Positions 1-4,738 are shown, counted from the stretch's first letter. The stretch: 6,588 nucleotides of DNA from Candidatus Microgenomates bacterium (GCA_016782545.1 JADHYG010000056.1:1-6588); one strand, 5' to 3'. Notes: generated by a model from the sequence alone, not told the origin. Numbers and translations are program-made.

Positions 1-220
1 TGAAAAGACTGCTGATTCTATGTTTTTTAAAGGAGGATAACCAAGTCCTGACTGTTTTGTAATCTCTAAACAACAGGTTGGCGATTCTGCGTGCATTTAA
101 TCCTTGATTATTCATCAGGACAGCGTGGGCTCTATCTCTAACCAGTGCGTTAGGTCCATAACGATACCAACTTACTAATAATTCTTTCTCGTCTGTTGCT
201 ATCTGGGCAGGTTTTAACAC
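1..220 (-). CDS. IS630-type transposase, N-terminal part (cut by window edge)
   Basis: A 73-codon open frame runs from a GTG at 220 leftwards off the window. It reads MLKPAQIATDEKELL, then WYRYGPNALVRDRAHAVL, then NNQGLNARRIANLLFRDYK and TVRTWLSSFKKHRISSLF. This is the helix-turn-helix N-terminus I recognise from IS630/Tc1-mariner-like transposases ('RYGP..VRDRAHA.L...G....IA..LFR...TV..W...F...R..SLF'). The catalytic DDE domain would lie beyond base 1. A TAA directly precedes the GTG, so the start is well fixed. No Shine-Dalgarno site is present. A TATAAT on the minus strand (228-233) lies 7 bases upstream, so the message could be leaderless. The protein would bind transposon ends. Whether the full gene is intact cannot be seen here. 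Confidence 0.75.
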   Translation of the reverse strand, partial: MLKPAQIATDEKELLVSWYRYGPNALVRDRAHAVLMNNQGLNARRIANLLFRDYKTVRTWLSSFKKHRISSLF

Positions 221-227
221 TTAGACA

Positions 228-233
228 ATTATA
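228..233 (-). promoter_or_regulatory. Possible -10 box for the transposase gene
   Basis: The minus strand reads TATAAT here. Transcription would begin about 7 bases downstream, at or next to the GTG at 220, giving a leaderless message. No convincing -35 element is present at 16-18 bases, so this rests on the -10 match and its position only. Confidence 0.3.
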
Positions 234-272
234 CAATTAAATGTGGTAAATTTGTTTTGCGGGGACTATATG

Positions 273-312
273 TTATTAAAGTTAAGTGGTTCGAACCACT
301 TAACTTTAATAA
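273..312. repeat. Perfect 40-bp palindrome centred on TTCGAA
   Basis: Each base from 273 to 292 pairs with its partner from 312 back to 293, without a mismatch. The core is AAGTGGTTCGAACCACTT. It could be an inverted-repeat end or pair of abutted ends of the neighbouring IS630-like element, a protein-binding site, or a bidirectional hairpin. It lacks the long T-run of a classic terminator. The right arm shares 15 identical bases (293-307) with 440-454. Confidence 0.8.
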
Positions 313-427
313 TCTTAACAATTTTTTTATGCTACTGTCAATACAAACACATCTTATGCGAAATTAATTTATGAAATAAATGCAGTAAAAACATAACAAG
401 CTGAAAAAGTTCAAAGTTATAATCATG

Positions 428-456
428 GTTAAATGGTTTGAACCACTTAACTTTTT
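428..456. repeat. Second, imperfect palindrome related to 273-312, followed by T-run
   Basis: Bases 428-451 form a 12+12 inverted repeat with ten of twelve pairs matched; the mismatches are at 433/446 and at the centre. GAACCACTTAACTTT (440-454) is identical to 293-307 in the perfect palindrome. On the plus strand the stem is followed by CTTTTT, so it might act as an intrinsic terminator for transcripts coming from the left. A second mobile-element end is equally possible. Confidence 0.5.
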
Positions 457-514
457 AAGACTCGGTTTTAGTTTTGATTTCTCTCCCTCTACCTTTACCT
501 CTACCCTCCTTCTA

Positions 515-1276
515 TTAAGACTTTTCTTTATTAAAATTATCAATTACTTCTTTTATTACCTCCCAAGAAAAGCCGCGACGAGCTAGAAAAGCAGTCATTT
601 TTTTGCGGAATTCGAAATTAGTGTCATTCCGAACTCGTTTCGGAATCTTTTTCCTTTGGGATCCTGAATCAAGTTCAGGATGACGAGTGTTAAGTAGTTT
701 TTCATAACTACGAAGTTTTTTTTGAGCCGCTTTCAGAGCCATCTCAGATTCAAAAGAAGGGTAAAGTCGACCAGCGATCGCTTCTTGAGTTTCCCTTTCT
801 TTTTTAAAAGTTTTCTCTAAAAATTCATCTGTTAAGATGTTTTCGATAATTTCTTCACTAATCCCTTTTTTTCTTAATTCATATCTTAAGAGTCTTTTGC
901 CGCTAGGGCGAAAAGTTGTTCTCTGTTCAACCCACCAGAGAGTAAATTGCTCATCATCTAAAAACTTTAATTTTTCAAGTTTTTTGATAATCATTTTTTG
1001 CGTTTCATCACCCACATCTTTTTTATAAAAATAGTCTTTAACTTCTTTTTTTGACCGCGGCCGAAAAGACAAAAATCTTAAGACTTTTTCATAAATTTTA
1101 AAAAATTCTTCTTCTTTAATAATTTCTTCTATTTTTTCCTGGGAGATTTCTTGATCAACTCGAAGATTATATTTAGAAAAAGTTTCCAAATCCAAACCAA
1201 AAGCAAATTTTTCATCAAGGAAAATATTAACTCTTTGTCTTCTCTTTTGGGGAGAAATCTTGGTAATTCGAGGCAT
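515..1276 (-). CDS. recX: RecX, regulator of RecA
   Basis: The 253-residue protein has the RecX layout. An N-terminal segment (residues 3-60) contains QKRRQRVNIFLDEKFAFGLD. Tandem three-helix repeats follow: VLRFLSFRPRSKKEVKDYF (about 65-83), LKFLDDEQF with WVEQRT and LRYELRKKGIS (about 103-140), and a final MTAFLARRGFSWEVIKEVI (about 227-245). RecX binds RecA filaments in the cytoplasm and restrains or remodels them. The gene follows recA by 14 bases on the same strand, the usual recA-recX operon. No Shine-Dalgarno site precedes the ATG. The oddity is a hydrophilic insert at about residues 198-218 encoded by a palindromic element, placed between the second and third helical repeats. The family assignment rests on the sequence motifs and the neighbourhood together. 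Confidence 0.93.
   Translation of the reverse strand: MPRITKISPQKRRQRVNIFLDEKFAFGLDLETFSKYNLRVDQEISQEKIEEIIKEEEFFKIYEKVLRFLSFRPRSKKEVKDYFYKKDVGDETQKMIIKKLEKLKFLDDEQFTLWWVEQRTTFRPSGKRLLRYELRKKGISEEIIENILTDEFLEKTFKKERETQEAIAGRLYPSFESEMALKAAQKKLRSYEKLLNTRHPELDSGSQRKKIPKRVRNDTNFEFRKKMTAFLARRGFSWEVIKEVIDNFNKEKS
623..685 (-). repeat. RPE-like palindromic element inserted in frame in recX
   Basis: Two perfect hairpins lie in tandem: ATTCCGAA/TTCGGAAT (626-646, 5-base loop) and ATCCTGAA/TTCAGGAT (661-681, 5-base loop). They are enclosed by an outer GTCAT/ATGAC pair (623-627, 680-684). On the recX strand the element encodes RHPELDSGSQ, then RKKIPKRVRND. These peptides are typical of dispersed palindromic elements found inside bacterial genes, such as the Rickettsia RPEs. 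The element is 63 bases (21 codons) and is flanked by AGT on both sides (620-622, 686-688). Removing 63 bases plus one AGT would restore a continuous reading frame, LLNTNFEF. Confidence 0.75.
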
Positions 1277-1290
1277 AGAGGATGGATTTT

Positions 1291-2292
1291 TTAATCTTTT
1301 TTATCTTTAACTGCTTTCCAAATTTTTTCCAAAAGCTCTTTGACTAATTTAGGATTTTCTTTAAGATAAATCTTAGCGGCTTCTTTTCCCTGACCTAAAA
1401 TCTTGCCTTTATATTTAATAAAAGCACCGGATTTTTCTAGAACATTAAGATCCACGCCAACATCAATAATACCACCTTCATAAGAAATTCCCTCATCGCT
1501 TAAAATATCAAGTTCGACTACTTTAAAAGGTGGGGCAACTTTATTTTTTACGACTTTAATTCTGTGACGACTGCCGATAATTTGATCATGAGCTTTTAAG
1601 GTGGCAATTTTTCTGGCATCAAGACGGATTGAAGAATAAAACTTTAAGGCCAAACCGCCTGAAGTTGTTTCTGGATTACCAAACATGACGCCAATTTTAT
1701 GACGAATCTGATTAGTAAAAATGCAAACAGTTTTTGATTTGGAAATAATACCGGTTAATTTTCGCAGAGCTTGACTCATTAATCTTGCTTGAACTCCCAT
1801 CATTGATTGTCCCATTTCACCTTCAATTTCAACTCTTGGCACCAAAGCAGCCACTGAATCAACAACAACAATATCCACCCCACCTGAGCGGATCAGAGTC
1901 TCGGCTATCTCTAAAGCCTGCTCACCGGTGTCTGGTTGAGAAATTAAAAGATCGTCGAGTTGGACACCAATCTTTTTTGCCCAAGCAGGATCTAATCCAT
2001 GTTCGGCATCAATAAAAGCAACCACGCCGCCTTTTTTTTGGGCTTCAGCAATAATGCTTAAAGTTAAAGTGGTTTTTCCCGAAGCCTCAGGGCCGTAAAT
2101 CTCAATAATCCGACCGCAAGGAACCCCGCCAACACCTAAAGCCAAATCTAAAGCAATTGAACCAGTGGGAATTACTTTAATACCATCTCTTATGGCTTGC
2201 TGACCTAATTTCATAATCGCACCTTTACCATATTGTTTTTCAATTCGCTCCATGGCCAGTTTGACTGCTTCAAGTTTCTTATCTTTTGCCAT
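1291..2292 (-). CDS. recA: RecA recombinase
   Basis: The 333-residue protein is full length for the core RecA fold. It has Walker A GPEASGKT (67-74), the catalytic glutamate in FIDAEHGLD (E97), Walker B IVVVDS (D145), loop L1 ([10 protein letters not shown], about 157-166), TNQIRHKIG (193-201), loop L2 (GNPETTSGG, 205-213) and the RecA signature [11 protein letters not shown] (215-225). RecA coats single-stranded DNA with ATP, performs strand exchange and activates LexA self-cleavage. The C-terminus ends in lysine-rich helices (KAVKDKKD) and lacks the acidic tail of E. coli RecA. It is the first gene of an operon with recX. The leader has only an A-rich stretch before ATG. A 34-base inverted repeat lies 33 bases upstream of the start and may control it. 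Confidence 0.98.
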   Translation of the reverse strand: MAKDKKLEAVKLAMERIEKQYGKGAIMKLGQQAIRDGIKVIPTGSIALDLALGVGGVPCGRIIEIYGPEASGKTTLTLSIIAEAQKKGGVVAFIDAEHGLDPAWAKKIGVQLDDLLISQPDTGEQALEIAETLIRSGGVDIVVVDSVAALVPRVEIEGEMGQSMMGVQARLMSQALRKLTGIISKSKTVCIFTNQIRHKIGVMFGNPETTSGGLALKFYSSIRLDARKIATLKAHDQIIGSRHRIKVVKNKVAPPFKVVELDILSDEGISYEGGIIDVGVDLNVLEKSGAFIKYKGKILGQGKEAAKIYLKENPKLVKELLEKIWKAVKDKKD

Positions 2293-2324
2293 ATGTTTCT
2301 ATTCTGACAAAGTCTATGATAAAA

Positions 2325-2358
2325 TGTCATCCAGAGGATGATCAGTCTCTGGCTGACA
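2325..2358. promoter_or_regulatory. Inverted repeat in recA promoter region, candidate operator
   Basis: Arms 2325-2336 and 2347-2358 match at 11 of 12 positions (TGTCATCCAGAG / CTCTGGCTGACA) around a 10-base spacer. A competing smaller hairpin TCATCC-AGA-GGATGA lies at 2327-2341. On the minus strand a weak -10 (TATCAT, 2316-2321) lies just downstream towards recA, so the repeat covers the -35/spacer region where a repressor could act. It is not an E. coli (CTGT-N8-ACAG) or Bacillus (GAAC-N4-GTTC) LexA box. The link to LexA is inference. Confidence 0.4.
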
Positions 2359-2360
2359 AG

Positions 2361-2389
2361 TTGTAAATAATACATCCAGTATATATCTT
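2361..2389 (+). promoter_or_regulatory. Candidate promoter reading into the tRNA-Pro locus
   Basis: TTGTAA (2361-2366) and TATCTT (2384-2389) are separated by 17 bases. The predicted start, near 2396, would fall just ahead of the tRNA 5' end at 2414. It probably served the original tRNA-Pro. Now it would transcribe the interrupted copy, the GC-rich repeats, the endonuclease and finally the intact tRNA. The match is moderate only. Confidence 0.35.
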
Positions 2390-2413
2390 TAAAAATTTAA
2401 AATCAAGCAAATT

Positions 2414-2570
2414 CGGGGAGTAGTTTAACGGCCCTGGCCCTAACGGGCCGAAGGCCCGGGTGGCCCTGGCCCTAACGGGCCGAAGGCCCGGGTGGCCCTG
2501 GCCCTAACGGGCCGAAGGCCCGGGTGGCCCTGGCCCTAACGGGCCGAAGGCCCGGGGGCTAGAATGCGCG
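2414..2570 (+). pseudogene. Duplicated 5' part of tRNA-Pro, split in the D-loop
   Basis: CGGGGAGTAGTTTAACGG (2414-2431) and TAGAATGCGCG (2560-2570) match bases 1-18 and 19-29 of the intact tRNA-Pro (2824-2852) exactly. Between them lie 128 bases of GC-rich repeats, placed in the D-loop right after the conserved GG. After 2570 the similarity stops: the anticodon and the whole 3' half are absent, so this copy cannot make a tRNA. The two copies form a 29-bp direct repeat on either side of a 253-base stretch (2571-2823) that holds the endonuclease gene. This looks like a target or attachment-site duplication. Confidence 0.85.
2432..2559 (+). repeat. Four tandem 32-bp GC-rich palindromic repeats
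   Basis: The unit begins CCCTGGCCCTAACGGG and ends CCGAAGGCCCGGGTGG. It occurs at 2432-2463, 2464-2495, 2496-2527 and 2528-2559. The copies are identical except for the last four bases or so of the fourth (GGGC instead of GTGG). Each unit can fold as CGGGCC-GAA-GGCCCG or alternatively GGCCC-TAAC-GGGCC. The array is overwhelmingly G+C, while the rest of the window is AT-rich. The unit contains TAACGG, the same six bases that end the tRNA half just before the array (2426-2431). There are no spacers between units. Confidence 0.93.
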
Positions 2571-2584
2571 CACGATCAGAAAAA

Positions 2585-2833
2585 ATGTATTTTGTATATA
2601 TTCTGAAAAGCTTAAAAGATAATAAATATTACATCGGACAGACTAATAATTTAGCTAATAGAACAAAACAACATAATAACGGAAAAGTAAGAACTACAAA
2701 ACATAGGAAACCTTTAAAGTTAATTTACAAAGAAAGTTTCAGCAATAGAGAAAAAGCAGTTAAAAGAGAGAAATTCTTTAAAACACACAAGGGATATAAT
2801 TATCTTAAAAAATTAGGTCTTTACGGGGAGTAG
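2585..2833 (+). CDS. GIY-YIG single-domain endonuclease
   Basis: From the ATG at 2585 the product is 82 residues, the normal size for a single-domain GIY-YIG protein of the YhbQ/UPF0213-like kind. The GIY-like strand is YFVYILKS (Y5), YIG is YYIGQT (Y16, G18), and R26 (LANRTKQH), H30 and the metal-binding E62 (KREKFF) follow in the right order. An in-frame ATG at 2564 lies inside the duplicated tRNA fragment and would add seven residues; 2585 fits the family start better. No Shine-Dalgarno site is visible. The last codons (YGE) and the TAG stop lie inside tRNA-Pro. Such nucleases cut DNA in homing or repair. The tRNA duplication around this gene suggests it helped mobilise the unit, which is inference. 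Confidence 0.9.
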   Translation: MYFVYILKSLKDNKYYIGQTNNLANRTKQHNNGKVRTTKHRKPLKLIYKESFSNREKAVKREKFFKTHKGYNYLKKLGLYGE

Positions 2834-2894
2834 TTTAACGGTAGAATGCGCGGCTGGGGGCCGTGTGGCGGGAGTTCAATTCTCCCCTCCCCGA
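2824..2894 (+). tRNA. trnP: tRNA-Pro (anticodon GGG), intact
   Basis: A full 71-nt cloverleaf can be drawn by hand. The acceptor CGGGGAG pairs with CTCCCCG (2887-2893), with C1:G72 as usual for bacterial tRNA-Pro and A73 as discriminator. The D stem is GTTT/GAAT with GG in the loop. The anticodon stem is CGCGG/CCGTG around CTGGGGG, giving anticodon GGG at 2858-2860. The variable region is 4 nt. The T stem is GGGAG/CTCCC with loop TTCAATT. CCA is not encoded. The first ten bases overlap the end of the endonuclease gene. Its original upstream promoter now lies about 430 bases away, beyond the insertion. Confidence 0.93.
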
Positions 2895-2920
2895 CTGAAT
2901 AGAATTAGCGCAAAATACCC

Positions 2921-2953
2921 CAAGGTGTCAAGGGTAAGACACCTTGAAGGTGT
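2921..2953. repeat. Triple inverted/direct repeat of AAGGTGT downstream of tRNA-Pro
   Basis: CAAGGTGTC (2921-2929) pairs perfectly with GACACCTTG (2938-2946) over an 8-base loop. The second arm also forms ACACCTT-G-AAGGTGT with 2947-2953. There is no T-run, so it is a weak terminator candidate for the tRNA transcript. The reading frame of the DUF3800 remnant ends inside it, so it may mark the recombination junction that truncated that gene. Confidence 0.6.
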
Positions 2954-3041
2954 ATCTACTAGTGTATAGTGGATTCTCAACATTGCTTTCATCGCAATAG
3001 ATATTGTATTGACGAGGGTGAATTTTTTGTTTTTCCATCAT
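2928..3041 (-). pseudogene. 5' remnant of a DUF3800-type gene
   Basis: A 37-residue frame starts MMEKQKIHPRQYNIYCDES and continues NVENPLYTSRYTFKVSYP before a TGA. The YNIYCDES motif near the N-terminus is the hallmark start of DUF3800 proteins, an RNase H-fold family common in mobile and defence-rich regions. Full members run to more than 200 residues, so only the first strand of the fold remains. The frame stops inside the AAGGTGT inverted repeat, just outside tRNA-Pro. A decayed R-M tail segment (3053-3114) lies directly upstream. Assignment rests on one motif and its position. Confidence 0.55.
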
Positions 3042-3052
3042 TTTGTATTTTT

Positions 3053-3114
3053 CTCTACAATCTAAATTTCCTCCGGCGTGAGGTTGTAGAGTTTGTAAAC
3101 CATTTGGTCAATTT
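3053..3114 (-). pseudogene. R-M tail segment, copy 1 (decayed)
   Basis: On the minus strand this encodes KQIDQMVYKLYNLTPEEI, a TAG stop, then IVEKNTK. 'IDxLVYxLYGLTxEEIxIVE' is a familiar C-terminal tail of adenine-specific methyltransferases and related restriction-modification subunits. Here no such gene precedes it: it starts a few bases after the stop of the 3121-3810 gene, in another frame, and ends about 15 bases before the DUF3800 remnant. It is similar at DNA level to copies at 3831-3890 and 4662-4720. Confidence 0.65.
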
Positions 3115-3120
3115 GTTTTA

Positions 3121-3810
3121 TTAAAGCCTTTTCCAAACTCGTCTTAATCCTAAATATATTAAAAAACATGTCGTAACTGTCGACCACCAAGAGTACCCGA
3201 GAAACTTTCCAATGTATGCACCTATTGCTACAAAACTTTCAGGTTTTATAAGCCGGAAAAGCTGTTCTAAAAAAACCAAGTAAACGGTAAGAAATAAAAC
3301 TATAAATGTGGCGTAAAAAACAAAGAGCGCAAGTTTATACTTTCTAAAATTTCTGGACCAAAAGCCAGAATTTTCGTATGTTTCGAACAACAACTCGCCT
3401 AGGAGAAAGCCTTTCAAGTTAACAGTAACTTCCCTGGAGTAGTCCTTAGGGTTTACTCTTTCTTGCTGAGGCTTCAAGTCGGTTGCCAGCTCTAATATTA
3501 TCAAATTCTCCACAACGCGTAACATCGCTTCCTTGTTATCAATGTTTTCTCCTACCCATCTTATTGCCTTCTTGTTGGAGCTATCGATTCTTCTTGCGCC
3601 TTCCAATATTTCTTTAGATTTGTGAACAAATGTTACAACACTTAACGGGACTCCAAGGTGTTGGTGGTCATCAGAATATGCCCAAAGCATGATGGCTTTT
3701 TCGCACAGCCAGTATTCACTTTTAGTTTTTTCCAGCATCGAATCCTCTTTTAAGTAGTCTTGGTAAAGCTTTAATTTGTCGAAAAACTTGAATCTAATCG
3801 GAATATCCAT
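3121..3810 (-). CDS. Orphan protein with two C-terminal membrane helices
   Basis: I do not recognise this 229-residue protein. Residues 1-155 are soluble and mostly helical, with WLCEKAIMLWAYSDDHQHLG (34-53) and an acidic, Arg/Lys-rich middle. Two hydrophobic segments follow at about 159-182 (LALFVFYATFIVLFLTVYLVF) and 204-222. Basic stretches before the first (RNFRKYK) and after the second (RRVWKRL) predict a cytoplasmic N-domain anchored in the membrane with both ends inside. There is no signal peptide. The start ATG at 3810 follows a decayed R-M tail copy by 20 bases, with only a weak AGAGG far upstream. A soluble domain joined to a two-helix anchor is seen in some membrane-acting defence effectors, but nothing here shows that function. 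Confidence 0.7.
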   Translation of the reverse strand: MDIPIRFKFFDKLKLYQDYLKEDSMLEKTKSEYWLCEKAIMLWAYSDDHQHLGVPLSVVTFVHKSKEILEGARRIDSSNKKAIRWVGENIDNKEAMLRVVENLIILELATDLKPQQERVNPKDYSREVTVNLKGFLLGELLFETYENSGFWSRNFRKYKLALFVFYATFIVLFLTVYLVFLEQLFRLIKPESFVAIGAYIGKFLGYSWWSTVTTCFLIYLGLRRVWKRL

Positions 3811-3830
3811 AGACTTTATTTAACCTCTTT

Positions 3831-3890
3831 CCTCTATTTCTATCTCCTCCAGTGTGAGGTCGTAGAATTTTTAAACCATTCGTCCAATTA
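3831..3890 (-). pseudogene. R-M tail segment, copy 2 (decayed)
   Basis: The minus strand encodes VIGRMV, a TAA stop, then KFYDLTLEEIEIEERG and a further TAA. It aligns base for base with copy 1 over about 60 nt; the shared runs AATGGTTTA and CCTCAC are easy to see. It sits between the stop of the 3913-4608 gene and the start of the 3121-3810 gene, and is not in frame with either. The internal stop and the P-to-L change in TPEE show that it is no longer a functional tail. Confidence 0.6.
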
Positions 3891-3912
3891 CCACATTCTG
3901 ACGGCGTAAACT

Positions 3913-4608
3913 CTATGTTTGCTTTAAAATTAGTTTTTTGTAATCTTGTGGTATTTTTGCCTCTGCTCCATGTTCAACTAATAACATTCCCAGTCGATTT
4001 CTTTTATATTCAGGCCCACCTCCACCCAATGTTCCTATTTTTGAATTGTCAATTCTGATAAGTTGTAAAAAAATAAAGTTGTAGATAAGCTCTGGTTTTA
4101 ATGAAGCAGAAGATTTAATAGTATAGAATTTTACAAGCGCTTCTAGAGTGTTAATGTCCATCATGTTTACGACATATGTCAAAGTCATATAGTCCATATA
4201 ATTCATTTTTTCTTTTATGTAAGCAGCAAATAACTTTCCTTGTATTTCTGATTTCCTTAGTTGTTCATGTTTATCTAACACAAGAATCAGGTTGGATAAT
4301 ATTTCTTTTCTTTTTGAGGAGCCTAGTTTTTGCAAGAATTTCTCTCTTTCCTTTAAAGTCGTACCTTTCAGTTGGAATAGAAATATAAATATTTTTTTAA
4401 GGAGTAGCTCATTTGATATTCCTTTAATTACTTTTGATGCGGTTACAAATACCTTAACAACGGGTAATTCTTTGATTAGTTCGTTGCCTATCAAAGTATC
4501 AATGTCAATTTCGATTAAATCAGTTACCAAACTAGACATTGCTTGCATTGCGTTATCTGTTGATGGTGAAGTGATGGTCTTACCTAATTGATCTTCTAAA
4601 TTGTTCAT
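3913..4608 (-). CDS. Helical accessory protein of unknown function
   Basis: This 231-residue protein is not one I can name. An early segment IDTLIGNELIKELPVVKVF (36-54) leads into a predicted helical body with LLLKKIFIFLFQLKGTTLK (68-86), EREKFLQKLGSSKRKEI, LVLDKHEQLRKSEIQGKLFAAYI and MDYMTLTYVVNMMDINTLEAL. It ends in a glycine-rich turn (GTLGGGGP) and LGMLLVEHGAE, which may form a small winged-helix-like end. The pattern 'LIK[ED][LI]PVV...LKK...FL..L......R..F..KL' is reminiscent of small helical proteins often seen in accessory islands. That is recollection, not a match. No signal peptide is present; the 47-60 and 70-80 stretches are hydrophobic but short. The AT-rich leader lacks a Shine-Dalgarno site. 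A decayed R-M tail copy lies on each side. Confidence 0.7.
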   Translation of the reverse strand: MNNLEDQLGKTITSPSTDNAMQAMSSLVTDLIEIDIDTLIGNELIKELPVVKVFVTASKVIKGISNELLLKKIFIFLFQLKGTTLKEREKFLQKLGSSKRKEILSNLILVLDKHEQLRKSEIQGKLFAAYIKEKMNYMDYMTLTYVVNMMDINTLEALVKFYTIKSSASLKPELIYNFIFLQLIRIDNSKIGTLGGGGPEYKRNRLGMLLVEHGAEAKIPQDYKKLILKQT

Positions 4609-4634
4609 AAGATTTTTAATTTTGATTTAAGCGA

Positions 4635-4738
4635 TTAATTGTTTTTTTCATTTAAAAATTTCTCCACAATCTCAATTTCTTCTGGCGTGAGGCCGTAGAA
4701 TTTATAAACTAAATAATCATTTTTTTATCAGCTTTCAT
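4635..4738 (-). pseudogene. R-M tail segment, copy 3 (frameshifted)
   Basis: The minus strand has ATG at 4738 reading MKADKKMII then TAG. An overlapping frame reads KNDYLVYKFYGLTPEEIEIVE and ends EKFLNEKNN with a TAA at 4635-4637. The two would join as ADKKMIDYLVYKFYGLTPEEI if four bases (GATT) were restored near 4720. The core (4662-4720) is homologous to copies 1 and 2 and is the best preserved at protein level. It lies between the lexA promoter and the 3913-4608 gene. A C-terminal tail of a lost restriction-modification gene is the simplest reading. Confidence 0.6.

Larger units (their letters stand above)
221..514. other. Non-coding gap between transposase and recX
   Basis: I see no credible gene in these 294 bases on either strand. 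The stretch holds a perfect palindrome (273-312), a shorter related palindrome (428-451), an AT-rich spacer between them, and a pyrimidine-rich tract at 477-513. The tract repeats CCTCTAC-like units just 3' of the recX stop and reads as a purine tract on the recX strand. The palindromes beside a transposase suggest that the gap derives largely from a mobile element. Confidence 0.5.

Noticed and set aside
287..298. tRNA T-arm or Bacillus-type LexA box in GGTTCGAACC
   Set aside because: No acceptor or anticodon arm surrounds it, and the half-sites are in reverse order for a GAAC-N4-GTTC box. It is simply the centre of the 40-bp palindrome.
837..1028. Plus-strand open frame opposite recX
   Set aside because: It is the antisense shadow of a well-supported RecX frame, is rich in Ser/Phe/Ile as expected for such shadows, and has no domain or start signal.
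1785..2015. Plus-strand open frame opposite recA
   Set aside because: It lies over conserved RecA motifs on the other strand and shows no recognisable protein pattern.
2432..2559. CRISPR array
   Set aside because: The 32-bp units abut directly without spacers and no Cas gene is present.
2564..2584. Upstream ATG of the GIY-YIG gene as the real start
   Set aside because: It lies within the duplicated tRNA fragment and adds MRARSEK, which family members lack. The ATG at 2585 gives the usual MY.VYILKS beginning.
2414..2894. Group I intron or other intron interrupting tRNA-Pro
   Set aside because: The downstream tRNA is already continuous and complete, and the upstream copy lacks a 3' half, so there is nothing to splice. 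The first 29 nt are duplicated rather than split.
4176..4591. Two overlapping plus-strand frames opposite the 3913-4608 gene
   Set aside because: Both are low-complexity shadows of the longer minus-strand gene, which has the better protein-like composition and fits the spacing between tail copies.
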